NCBI GenBank assembly: GCA_011033025.1
Contig: WFMF01000099.1
Coordinates: 381,369-445,368, forward strand
DNA length: 64,000 bases
Source: Beroe forskalii
Taxonomy: Eukaryota; Ctenophora; Nuda; Beroida; Beroidae
Direction of reading: 5' to 3'
Positions 11,501-20,814 of the stretch are shown here, piece by piece. The translations under genes and the position numbers were made by a program. Below the pieces are notes generated by a model that worked only from the letters and a program-made list of their open reading frames with translations, was not told the origin of the DNA and searched no databases. Within the stretch, counting starts at the first letter, position 1, and the number at the start of each line of letters is the position of its first letter.

Positions 11501-12440
11501 GCGAAGGTGGCTTTCAATACCCGACTCTTGCACGAGGCGAAGCCGAGTGCAATAATTAATTCATTAGCGTCATGACCATTTTCCATGCTCGAAGTGTGTC
11601 AGCCCATGTGGGGAGTGTACTGACTCTAAATTTCAGCGACCCCTGGGTGTGAGAACGGACGTGAGCTGGAAGGAGATTGGCGTGTCAACAGTCGCCGGAT
11701 AGCTACAGGGAAGCACGAGAGTAGTAACTTCGGTAACGACGGCTGGGTCTACTTCGGGCAGGGTCTTGGCAGAATGCCAGAATCTCCTCCACCTCTGAAT
11801 GTCGGAGGTTCGTGTACCCTGCTTTTGTATCATGTGTACAATGCCTTTCTAATGTTTGTGCAGTTATGCAACTGCGAATCAACTAGGAAGAGGCCGCCCA
11901 TGTTCTGCAACTTTTTTAATCCCGCCCCTTCTATTGACTTTTCTTTCTCTCTGTAAGTCTGATTATGACCGTCCCTTTTCTTCTAGGTTGTAAGTACAGC
12001 GGTTACATCGACTCCCACCCCAAGCAAGACGAGGGGGCGGTACCCCGGATTATGCGGTTCCCAGGAGTGGAGAAAACGCAGCCCATTGAGGTGGAGAACT
12101 GCGGGGACGGCAGGTAAGATGACGTCATTATCATAGCGCAATGTAGCGAGTTGATGACGTCATTATCATAGCACAATGATGTGAGTTGATGACGTTATTA
12201 TCATAGCGCAAAGTAGTAAGTTCATGACGCCATTATCATAGCGTAATGAAGTAACAAATTGTAACTTGACGTACAAAATATACGTTTTCCCCAGATACGT
12301 TTACTTCCTGACGAGGGCTATCTCTAACGACTACTGTTACGTGGCGGACACTGACGTGTGTTCGGAGGATGTGTACAGTGAGGTGTCGGATGAGAGGAGG
12401 CTGCATTACTCCCACAGATACGGGACTACGTACACCAGAT
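2523..12440 (+). CDS. Secreted multi-D8C-domain protein (uromodulin/GP2/OIT3-like modules), 27 exons
   Basis: The start MRMKGLLLIALLAVSLAEDG is a signal peptide split by intron 1. The second in-line ATG is used because the first reads ATG-AGA-TGA. An acidic linker is followed by about eight cysteine-rich modules with the D8C signature: W-Y/F at the start, a G-W/H-x-x-x-x-HP motif, D/EG-x-V, and x-x-NCG/KCG-x-Y-x-Y near the end. Exons: 2523-2562, 2763-2873, 3144-3249, 3500-3623, 3840-3978, 4210-4332, 4512-4596, 4886-5048, 5255-5356, 5573-5732, 5921-6058, 6466-6607, 6878-6954, 7260-7331, 7526-7635, 7847-7928, 8218-8349, 8633-8768, 9074-9205, 9589-9715, 10011-10123, 10494-10627, 10756-10891, 11258-11405, 11637-11807, 11987-12113, 12295-12440. 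All junctions are GT-AG and phases match throughout, except that exon 24 needs one extra base (G run 11264-11267). D8C proteins are secreted or GPI-linked extracellular glycoproteins; an adhesive or mucus role is inference. If the last donor is ignored, the frame ends at 12499. Confidence 0.85.
3270..3382. mobile_element. 113-bp fold-back/MITE-like element in intron 3
   Basis: The ends are 23-bp inverted repeats, TGTCAAACTCATACGTGCGC-GGC and its complement, with two mismatches. Between them are repeated GTGCGCGGC motifs. It lies wholly inside an intron. A diverged relative with the same GCGCGGC core lies in intron 13 (about 7093-7222), so this looks like a small dispersed family. No coding capacity. 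Confidence 0.65.
4621..4745. repeat. 67-bp tandem repeat, two copies (intron 7)
   Basis: Two near-identical copies (4621-4687 and 4688-4745) are built from GTGGTGTCAA and GTATTTGGTATCAGGAGTC segments, directly after the exon 7 donor at 4596. GTGTCAA motifs also start within the first 15 bases of the intron. Confidence 0.75.
7093..7222. mobile_element. Diverged relative of the intron-3 MITE (intron 13)
   Basis: The segment has GAACTGAACTTTGCGCGG on the left, two internal TTTGCGCGGC motifs, and an inverted GCCGCGCATTGAATAGACG to GAGCAAACTGCAGTTC on the right. Arms are weaker than in the 3270-3382 copy. Assignment rests on the shared GCGCGGC core and fold-back layout. Confidence 0.4.
7757..7846. 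repeat. Tandem repeat abutting the exon 16 acceptor
   Basis: About three units of TAGGTGTGACCCC(C/T)T run up to the polypyrimidine tract and acceptor at 7846. Each unit contains CCCCTATAG|GTGTGACC, itself an AG after a pyrimidine-rich stretch, so several decoy acceptors sit in a row. Confidence 0.65.
8350..8520. repeat. 21-bp minisatellite after exon 17 donor
   Basis: About eight units of AAAGCAACAATTTCATGTCT with A/T-level variation begin within 10 bases of the exon 17 donor (GAAG|GTCCGT) and fill the 5' half of the intron. The repeat is open in frame with exon 17 but has no protein-like character, and splicing at 8349 restores the D8C frame. Confidence 0.8.
10116..10420. repeat. Minisatellite of copied 5' splice sites (exon 21 donor)
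   Basis: Exon 21 ends CTTTACAA|GTACGTTTTT. The following 300 bases are about a dozen imperfect units of AACAAGTACGTTTTTAAACG, so each unit repeats the last exon bases plus the donor. The true exon end is set by the phase match (AA|G) to exon 22 at 10494. Confidence 0.8.
11066..11250. repeat. CACGTG-rich minisatellite (intron 23)
   Basis: Variable units of GTGATAACCACGTGACTGTGTC give at least six palindromic CACGTG or TCACGTGA motifs in 185 bases, just upstream of the exon 24 acceptor (11257). CACGTG is the canonical E-box, but the repetition suggests replication slippage rather than a designed enhancer. Confidence 0.75.
12116..12256. repeat. TGACGTCA-containing minisatellite after exon 26 donor
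   Basis: Four units of about 36 bp (GATGACGTCATTATCATAGC...) start two bases after the donor GCAG|GTAAGATGACGTC. Two units keep the perfect CRE-like TGACGTCA; later units have decayed (TGACGTTA, TGACGCCA). A similar TGACGTCA-bearing series occupies the start of intron 19 (9206-9330). Confidence 0.75.
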
Positions 12441-12591
12441 GTGAGTTGGGAAGGGAGGGGATGAAATATGTTTCCTTGTGTTTGGAAAAGGGATTATAAA
12501 TATCCTCAGTAGATTTTTGATAGGTTTGGAAAGTTTGTGCTCGTGATTTGAAAATACGTCAAGTATAGGGTCGAAGGGATGGAAAAAGTTG

Positions 12592-12615
12592 CGCTCCCGG
12601 CTGGGCTTGAACCAG

Positions 12616-12648
<33 letters not shown>

Positions 12649-12665
12649 AATTGCGCCACGGAAGC
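12592..12665 (-). tRNA. tRNA-Asn (GTT)
   Basis: Read on the minus strand, the 74-base sequence folds as a full cloverleaf. The acceptor GCTTCCG pairs with CGGGAGC (one G-U) and is followed by discriminator G. The D arm has GGTTAGCGC, the anticodon loop is CTGTTAA, and the T arm has GGTTCAAGCCC. There is no intron and no encoded CCA. It lies in the long interval after D8C exon 27, on the opposite strand. Confidence 0.93.
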
Positions 12666-12802
12666 TTGGTGAGCTCTGAATTGAACTGTCTATATTCGTA
12701 TTAGCCATGAAATCCCTTTGTACAGCAGTCTCGTGTTACGTCTTTACATGTCATATTCTCCAGGTGTACTGAATACCATATGCCTTAGCTTTCCAACAAT
12801 TA

Positions 12803-13416
12803 CCTTAGTGGTAGAAATTAAGATGCGTACTATTTAAGGCAGTAAGTGATTTTACTGCCTTAAATAGTACACACCTTAAATTCTACAAATCTTAATTTCT
12901 ACCTACCGTAATTTTTACAATACCAAAATTTTATAAAATTCTGTTAAAATGAAGATTAATCGGGATTTATGCCTATCTTTTCTTTCAGTACAATATATTT
13001 AAGGCATTATATTTTCAAAATGTAGGTACAGTTTCAGTGAAAGCACCAGTGCAGACAGAATCAAATTTGATATGATAAAACATATCACTCGATAGAATTA
13101 TAGGCATTTCTTCTTTGTCTTGCTGCACATCTTCCACCTTGAGCCCAATAGAACCATCTTCGATATTTTCATCAGGCCTTTAATAAAATTTCAACGAAAC
13201 GCCTCTTAGCCCTCTTATTACTTTTGTCAATTTCATAGATCCCAAATAAATTGAATTCATTGGAAAAATCTACCCCTTGCTTGTTTTCAGTCCGGTATTT
13301 TGGGTTGAAAATTGGTGAAAAGAGGTGATTTCTGAAGAAATTTTGCTGCCTTAATTAGTACACTTCTTAATTAGTACGTCCTTAATAAATACACTTCTTA
13401 ATTTCTACCACTAAGG
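12803..13416. mobile_element. 614-bp TA-flanked MITE (Tc1/mariner-type ends)
   Basis: Perfect 21-bp terminal inverted repeats begin CCTTAGTGGTAGAAATTAAG and are bounded by TA on both sides (12801-12802, 13417-13418). Next to each end the motif ACTATTTAAGGCAG or its complement recurs; at the left end it forms an extra 17-bp hairpin (12828-12870). No transposase is encoded. TA target duplication and short TIRs indicate a non-autonomous Tc1/mariner-like element. It sits between the two tRNA genes. Confidence 0.85.
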
Positions 13417-13579
13417 TATGTTACATCTGTTACCCGCATAAAGTTAAGTAATTATCGGAGAAACCTTAAAACATTACAGTAACCGAGAACGCCTACCTAA
13501 CAATTGATCTTGCAAGATATTAAGGGCTCCGAGTTATATCCAGTAATAAGGCATTTCTAAGCTGTATCAGGATCAAAAA

Positions 13580-13651
13580 AGGTTCTACCGAGACTCGAAC
13601 TCGGATCTTTGGATTCAAAGTCCAAGGTGCTAACCATTACACCATAGAACC
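13580..13651 (-). tRNA. tRNA-Gln (TTG)
   Basis: This is a 72-base cloverleaf on the minus strand. The acceptor GGTTCTA pairs perfectly with TAGAACC, with discriminator T. The D arm has GTAATGGTTAGCAC, the anticodon loop is CTTTGAA, and the T arm is GAGTTCGAGTCTC. No intron. It lies 0.9 kb from tRNA-Asn, same strand, separated by the MITE. Confidence 0.93.
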
Positions 13652-13729
13652 GTGTGATGGGAGATAAGGCCCTCTAATCGATCATCGATCATCATGACTT
13701 CTAAACATGCTTTTAATTTTATTTTTCAG

Positions 13730-16700
13730 TTATGTCATGTATTGGTAGCTATCCCTGGGATCCAGTGAATAGTGATGATAATTTAGATAAAACAATAATT
13801 AGAATAAATAATGTTATTTATTTTAATTATTAATTTATTCAAATTCATCGTGTTCACAATCATCCACCCCTCAGTTGATCTGGATAACAAGATAGTAGGT
13901 TGGTTCCGGTACACAATAGGAAAGGGCAGGATGATGGAGGAACCCCCCGCACTAACTGGAATGTGCACCACGGAGTACCAGGGTTGGATTAACGGGAAAC
14001 ATCCCACTGTGGACGAGGGGACTGTGTCTAGAGAGGTAGGAAAACTAGAGGGGCGTCAACCCCACCACCGGGGCTGGGGTGTCTAGAGAGGTAGGAAAAC
14101 TAGAGGGGGCGTCACCCCCTGGGGCCGGGGGGGGGGGGTAGGAGTGGGGAAAATACAAGCTATAGGAATAAGATTGACTGTTGAAGTTATTGACCGTCAA
14201 GAATAATTTGCCGTTGGCATGATCCCTTGAACTCAGGATTTTCGAATAATTTGCCACTTGTATTCCAGGTATGTTGGAAGTACAACGGAAACAACTGCGC
14301 CTCTTCCAACCTTATATCCGTGAAGAACTGTGGCGGTTACTACGTGTATGGAATGGCTAAACCCCCTCCCAACAACCAATACGGACACTGCGTCGGTTAG
14401 TAGAGCCAAGTCCCATTTCGTCTTCTAGTACAGTCAAATCCTAATTTTTTCAGGAACAAATTCTACACCAAGCGATTTTGACTGTTTTCTATAGTTTTTC
14501 GCCCAAAAAATCGATCTAGCAACTTTCCGAGACTTTCCGGGATGGGGAAAGTGCCGAAAAATCGATTTTAGTTGAGGCGCAGCCGACTGACCAGTGAAAA
14601 TTCGTAATTTGGCCCAGGAAGGTCGTAATGACTTCGTTTTAGGCTTAAAAGAAGCGCAATGGCCATGTTTATATACGACTTGTTAATAAACATATGCCCC
14701 AAAATGGTGAGGAACCGAGTTATGGGCGAAAAACTGATTTTATGGGCACCCGCAAGACATTGTGGAAGCGATTTTTGGTTTTCGGCCCAGGAAGGTCGTA
14801 GAGACTTCGTTTTAGGCTTAAAAGAAGCGCAATGGCAATGTTTATAAACGACTTGTTGATAAACATATGCCCTAAAATGCCCAGGAACAGAGTTATGGGC
14901 GAAAAACTGTTTTTTGGGCACCCGTGAGACATTGTGGAAGCGATTTTTGGTTTTCGGCCCAGGAAGGTCGTAGAGACTTCTTTTTAGGCTTAAAAGAAGC
15001 GCAATGGCCATGTTTTATATACGACTTGTTAATAAACATATGCCCTAAAATACTCAGGAACAGAGTTATGGGCGAAAAACTGTTTTTGGGCACCCGTGAG
15101 ACATTGTGGAAGCGATTTTTGGTTTTCGGCCCAGGAAGGTCGTAGAGACTTCGTTTTAGGCTTAAAAGAAGCGCAATGGCCATGTTAATATACGACTTGT
15201 TAATAAACATATGCCCTAAAATACTCAGGAACAGAGTTATGGGCGAAAAATGTTTTGGGCACCCGCAAGACATTGTGGAAGCAATTTTTTGTATCTCGCC
15301 CAAGAGTCTTGAGTAGAGATTTCATTGTGTGCTTAAAATACGCGCAATGGGCGTGTGCATTATGTACTACATGTTATCAAAGATATGTCCTAAAATGCTT
15401 TAGAACAAAGTTGTGTAATTTTAGTTTTCTTCTGAGTACTAGAGGCAATTTTCCTGGGCTGTATCTCAGCCTAGGAAGGTCATTGAAACTTATTAAAATA
15501 ATGCAATGGCCATGCTTATATACATACTTGTATGGATTTGATGAAACTGATATGGGGCTCCCTACTAAGGCAAACACAATTTTCGTATCACAACTTTGCC
15601 CCAAGAAGGGCTTAAAACTTAAAAAGAACCGCAACTGTGTAGACTATTAGGGGCTAATGTAAAGATGATGATTGATGATTCATTGAATCAATGAATCATC
15701 AATCATCATCAATGAATCATTGATGAAACCTAGCTCTACGACCTGTATGTGTGTAATACCTAAAACTTAGTCCATAGTGCTTTTGCTGAGCTAGGATTAT
15801 ATAAAATTGCTTCAACCATGTCTAATGAGTCATGCCCCATGATTGACCAAACATCGGGTTTTGCCAATAACCTGAGGTCTACAAACAAAATCTACAAGCC
15901 TCTTGGGCAGAGATGCAGAAATAGCATTGGCCTTGTCTTAAAATGCCCAAAACACCAAAAAAATCAGTGTTTCGCCCATAACTTTGTACTGGAGCATTTG
16001 AGGACATATGTTTATTCACAAGTCGTACAAGTCCAAAATCAAGCTTCTATGACCTTCCTGGGCCGAAAACAGGTGCCTAAAAAGTTTTTCGCCCATAACG
16101 CGGTTCCTCAGCATTTTAGGGCATATAATTATTAACGAAGTCCCAACGACCTTCCTGGGCCGAGATACAAAATCGCTTCCACAATGTCTTGCGGGTGCCC
16201 AAAAAACAGTTTTTCGCCCATAACTCTGTTCCTGAGCATTTTAGGGCATATGTTTATCAACAAGTCGTATATAAACATGGCCATTGCGCTCTTTTAAGCA
16301 TAAACGAAGTCTCTGACAGGCAAATACAAAAATCAACTACAATGTCTCGTGGGTGTCCCAAACGGTTTTTTCGCCCATAATCGTTCCTGAGCACCCCAGG
16401 GCATATTCTTTTTGTCATCATAAACTATGGCCATTGCCCGCAAAGCCTAAACGACCTCTCCTGGGCCAAGTACAAATTTCACTGGTCAGTCGGCTGCGCC
16501 TCGGCTAAAAATCGATTTTTCGGCACTTTCCCACCCGGAAAGTCTCGGAAAGTTGCTAGATCGATTTTTTGGGCAAAAAACTATAGAAAACAGTCAAAAT
16601 CGCTTGGTGTAGAATTTGTTCCGATTTTGGGCCATTTTGGGCCAGATTTGACTGTACTAGTACAGTCAAATCCTAATTTTTTCAGGAACAAATTCTACAC

Positions 16701-19150
16701 CAAGCGATTTTGACTGTTTTCTATAGTTTTTCTCCAAAAATCGATCTAACTTTCCGAGATTTCAAATGGAAAAAGGAAAAAATCGATTTTAGTTTGAGGC
16801 GCAGCCGACTGACCAGTGAAAATTGTAATTTGGCCCAGGAAGGTCGTAATGACTTCGTTTGAAATAAGAAGCGCAATGGCCATGTTTATATGACTTGTTA
16901 ATAAACATATGCCCCAAAATGGTGAGGAACCGAGTTATGGGCGAAAAACTGATTTTATGGGCACCCGCAAGACATTGTGGAAGCGATTTTTGGTTTTCGG
17001 CCCAGGAAGGTCGTAGAGACTTCGTTTTTAGGCTTAAAGAAGCGCAATGGCAATGTTTATAAACGACTTGTTGATAAACATATGCCCTAAAAATGCCCAG
17101 GAACAGAGTTATGGGCGAAAAACTGTTTTTTGGGCACCCGTGAGACATTGTGGAAGCGATTTTTGGTTTTCGGCCCAGGAAGGTCGTAGAGACTTCTTTT
17201 TAGGCTTAAAAGAAGCGCAATGGCCATGTTTATATACGACTTGTTAATAAACATATGCCCTAAAATACTCAGGAACAGAGTTATGGGCGAAAAACTGTTT
17301 TTTGGGCACCCGTGAGACATTGTGGAAGCGATTTTTGGTTTTCGGCCCAGGAAGGTCGTAGAGACTTCGTTTTAGGCTTAAAAGAAGCGCAATGGCCATG
17401 TTAATATACGACTTGTTAATAAACATATGCCCTAAAATACTCAGGAACAGAGTTATGGGCGAAAAAATGTTTTTGGGCACCCGCAAGACATTGTGGAAGC
17501 AATTTTTTGTATCTCGCCAAGAGTCTTGAGAGTAGAGATTTCATTGTGTGCTTTAAAATACGCGCAATGGGCAGTATTATGTACTACATGTTATCAAAGA
17601 TATGTCCTAAAATGCTTTAGAACAAAGTTGTGTAATTTTAGTTTTCTTCTGAGTACTAGATAATTTTCCTGGCCGCATCTCAGCCTAGGAAGGTCATTGA
17701 AACTTATTAAAATAATGCAATGGCCATGCTTATATACATATTGGATTTTGATGAAACTGATATGGGGCTCCCCTACTAAGGCAAACACAATTTTCGTATC
17801 ACAACTTTGCCCCAAGAGAAGGGCTTAAAACTTAAAAGAACCGCAACTGTGTAGACTATTAGGGGGCTAATGTAAGTGATGATTGATGATTTCATTGAAT
17901 CAATAGAATTCAATCATCATCAATAATCATTGATGAAACCTAGCTCTACGACCTGTGTGTAAATACCCCTAAAACTTAGTCCATAAAAGCTTTGCTGAGC
18001 TAGAGATTATATAAAATTGCTTCAACCATGTCTAATGAGTCATGCCCATGATTGACCAAACATCAGGTTTTGCCAATAACCTGAGGTCTACAATAAAATC
18101 TACAAGCCTCTTGGGGGCAGAGATGCAGAAATAACATTGGCCTTGTCTTAAAAAAAATGCCCAAAACACCAAAAAATCAGTGTTTCGCCCATAACTTTGT
18201 ACTGGAGCATTTGAGGACATATGTTTATTCACAAGTCGTACAAAGTCCAAAATCAAGCTTCTATGACCTTCCTGGGCCGAAAACAGGTGCCTAAAAGTTT
18301 TTCGCCCATAACTCGGTTCCTCAGCATTTTAGGGCATATAATTATGAAGTCTTGACCTTCCCTGGGCCGAGATACAAAATCGCTTCCACAATGTCTTGGG
18401 TGCCCAAAAACAGTTTTCGCCCATAACTCTGTTCCTGAGCATTTTAGGGCATATGTTTATTAACAAGTCGTATATAAACATGGCCATTGCGCTTCTTTTA
18501 AGCCTAAAAAGTCTCTACGACCTTCCTGGGCAAAATAAAAATCGCTTCCACAATGTCTCGTGGGTGTCCAAAAACAGTTTTTCGCCCATAACTCTGTTCC
18601 TGAGCATTTTAGGGCATATGTTTATTTACAAGTCGTATATAAACATGGCCATTGCGCTTCTTTTAAGCCTAAAACAGAAGTCTCTACGACCTTCCTGGGC
18701 CAAATACAATTTTCACTGGTCAGTCGGCTGCGCCTCAACTAAAATCGATTTTCGGCACTTTCCCCACCCCGGAAAGTCTCGGAAAGTTGCTAGATCGATT
18801 TTTGGGCAAAAAATAGAAAACAGTCAAAATCGCTTGGTGTAGAATTTGTTCCGATTTTGGGCCATTTTGGGCCAGATTTGACTGTACTGTTCGGTGAACT
18901 TGACTGGCTGATTTGGCTCATTCCTTGTTATGAACTTGCTGGACCTTAGGTTCCCAAATGATGTCAGTTTCAGATAATTGATTCGTCAAGTTATCATAAA
19001 TCAGTTCTTACAGAACTATTTAACTAAACTGATACAAACACTCTCACAGAACAAGATAAGACGAGTGTGTGCGAGGCTGCCACCAAACTGAATAACCCTA
19101 AGCGTGGGATGCTAACACCAACCGTCGAATACGTTAACGATCAACTCACG
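13730..19150 (+). CDS. Further D8C exons (28-31), probable continuation of the same gene, 3' end missing
   Basis: Exon 29 (13875-14035) and exon 30 (14269-14395) encode one complete D8C module: GWFRYTIGKGRMM, then GWINGKHPTVDEGTVSRE, then VKNCGGYYVYGMA and a closing HCVG. Exon 31 (19050-19150) encodes a linker with one Cys, like the linker after module 1. A 15-base microexon (13730-13744) would join exon 27 to exon 29 in phase; it is the weakest link. With these exons the model reaches 1,227 codons and nine modules. Exon 31 ends in phase 0 at a good donor (ACG|GTAGGT), but no later exon, stop or poly(A) signal is visible before the minisatellite at 20.8 kb. The 4.6-kb intron 30 holds two fold-back transposons. 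These exons could instead belong to a second D8C gene whose start is lost. Confidence 0.7.
14431..16654. mobile_element. 2.2-kb fold-back transposon, copy 1
   Basis: The termini are CAGTCAAATC...GATTTGACTG, each next to TA (14429-14430, 16655-16656), the mark of Tc1/mariner-type insertion. Long imperfect inverted repeats continue inward through the GAGGCGCAGCCGACTGACCA segment. Inside, about 170-bp satellite-like units (GGCGAAAAACTG, CATTGTGGAAGCGATTTT, CCAGGAAGGTCGTAGAGACT, AATAAACATATGCCC) are arrayed four or more times in one orientation at 14.6-15.3 kb and inverted at 15.95-16.45 kb. A hairpin-rich centre at 15665-15725 contains repeated ATGATTCATTGA. The long open frames here come from this periodicity and are not genes. 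No transposase was recognised. Confidence 0.85.
16663..18884. mobile_element. 2.2-kb fold-back transposon, copy 2 in tandem
   Basis: This is the same element in the same orientation, separated from copy 1 only by TA-CTAG-TA, with CTAG also flanking copy 1 on the left. It is nearly the same length (2,222 versus 2,224 bases) and has many scattered 1-15 base deletions and insertions relative to copy 1. The tandem may be a real duplication, or two haplotype/read versions placed side by side by the assembler. Both copies interrupt the intron between D8C exons 30 and 31. Confidence 0.82.
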
Positions 19151-20400
19151 GTAGGTCTTCATTTCAATACTCATTACTGTACTGATACTACACACTATTG
19201 AGGTGTGGATTTGAGAATGTTCCCCAAAGAGAAGCCGAGCGGAATATGGAAAATCCTTACCGATATAGCCCAAGCACTTAACAGTTTTATAATTCGCCTT
19301 ATGGCCAAGCAAATTAAATATTTTCTTGTGTTTATAATGCAAAGAAAAATGGAGCGTATTTGCATTCAGAAACTCAAATAGTTGTAATTGTTCATGGTGC
19401 AACATCGATATACCCGACTATTTGGTGCTGGCAATACGAAGGGAATCAACATGCATACTTAAATCCATTAAACCGATCATCGGTTAATAAGCAAATTTGC
19501 GTTACCATAGCAACCTCTGAAATGTAAGCAAATCTGTAAATATGTTGACTAGTATTTCATGATGTAAATTTTGCATGGTCCCGTCAAAAGCATGAGTAAG
19601 TAATTTGGAGGTTTCCATCAAAATTCAAACGGGAAACAATAAATATATTTGAGTAATTGGCCAATTACTAATCAATAAGTGAAAAATAAAAGGCTGATAA
19701 GTGATACGGATTTGTTTTACATCCCTTAGAATTGATATTAACATCAACGTACCAGAGCACCAAGTAATTTTCAGCGTACACCCTGTTACCAAGGCAACCA
19801 TGTAATTTCAGTAATTGCCATGAATTAGGCGAACAGTGTATATACAAGTACACCTCCCATGAACTCATAATAACCGCCATTTTCCTAGACAGGAATTCCC
19901 GCGCGCGCGGTAAAGCCCATGTAACGAATAAATTAAAACAATGATTTCGTCAATTGGCCCTCAAATCATGCTTTCTGTAATCTGCTCAATACCACCAGTT
20001 TTGAGGTAATTGTTCTGCGAGATAAGAAGATAATAATGTTAAGTTTGTTGATTGAGATAAGCGCTCATGTAATTTCTACAAATATTTGTGAAGATCACAC
20101 GTGCTGAGGTCATGGATGAAAATAGATCTATCATTTTCAGATCTACATAATTGGACACAGCGCGCGCGTAGGATCTTGAAACAAAACCCGCGCGTTACTA
20201 CTAAGTCACTGAAAATTGCGATTCCTGGATTTTTGGCAACCATATGAAGTTTCGCCAAAAGTGGAACAAATTGTTCAGACTATAAATATATGCTTAGTTT
20301 CTAGTTTCAAGATACTTCTAAATACTTCTGTCAACCCTTTTTGCCTAACCTTTCATCTACTTAATTCGACATGTTGCTCTCGACCTACGAGCTCACAGTA
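19151..20400. other. No gene recognised
   Basis: The stretch is AT-rich, with only short open frames and no D8C-like exon after the open donor at 19150. Two CG-rich patches (CGCGCGCG type) lie at 19900-19910 and 20160-20195. Confidence 0.5.
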
Positions 20401-20745
20401 ACAATTATACCGTCAATTTCATGTGAGATGGAATGTGGAATGAGCACGAATCAAAATTCTTCATGCGTTGTAACACGTAATGGGGTTAACGTTATATTAG
20501 CACTGGAATGTGGAATGTGCACTAATCAAAATACGTCATAACACACGACTGGTGTCAACGTCATATGGCTGGAATGTGGAATGCGTTCAATTCAAAATAC
20601 GTCATACGTCATAACATACGAATGGTGTCAACGTCATGAGGGATGGAATGCGTACGAATCAAAATACGTCATACGTCACAACATACGAATGGTGTCAACG
20701 TCATAAGGGATGGAATGTGGAATGCGTGCATTCGTCATGTTGATT
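20400..20745. repeat. About 75-bp tandem repeat
   Basis: Four to five diverged units contain GGAATGTGGAATG, CAAAATACGTCAT, AACATACGAATGGTGTCAA and CGTCAT. A TATATATAAAG box follows at 20764-20774, just before the minisatellite, but no gene is seen after it. Confidence 0.7.
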
Positions 20746-20814
20746 GGGTGTCAGCAGACACATTATATATAAAGCGCCCCACTGCGGGTGGAGTCATTAT
20801 TCATTTCATTAGTT

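Noticed and set aside
14568..15303. Open frames rich in INMAIALLLSLKRSLYDLPGP on the minus strand
   Set aside because: They follow the roughly 170-bp satellite period and recur with frameshifts in every unit of the fold-back elements, so they are repeat translation.
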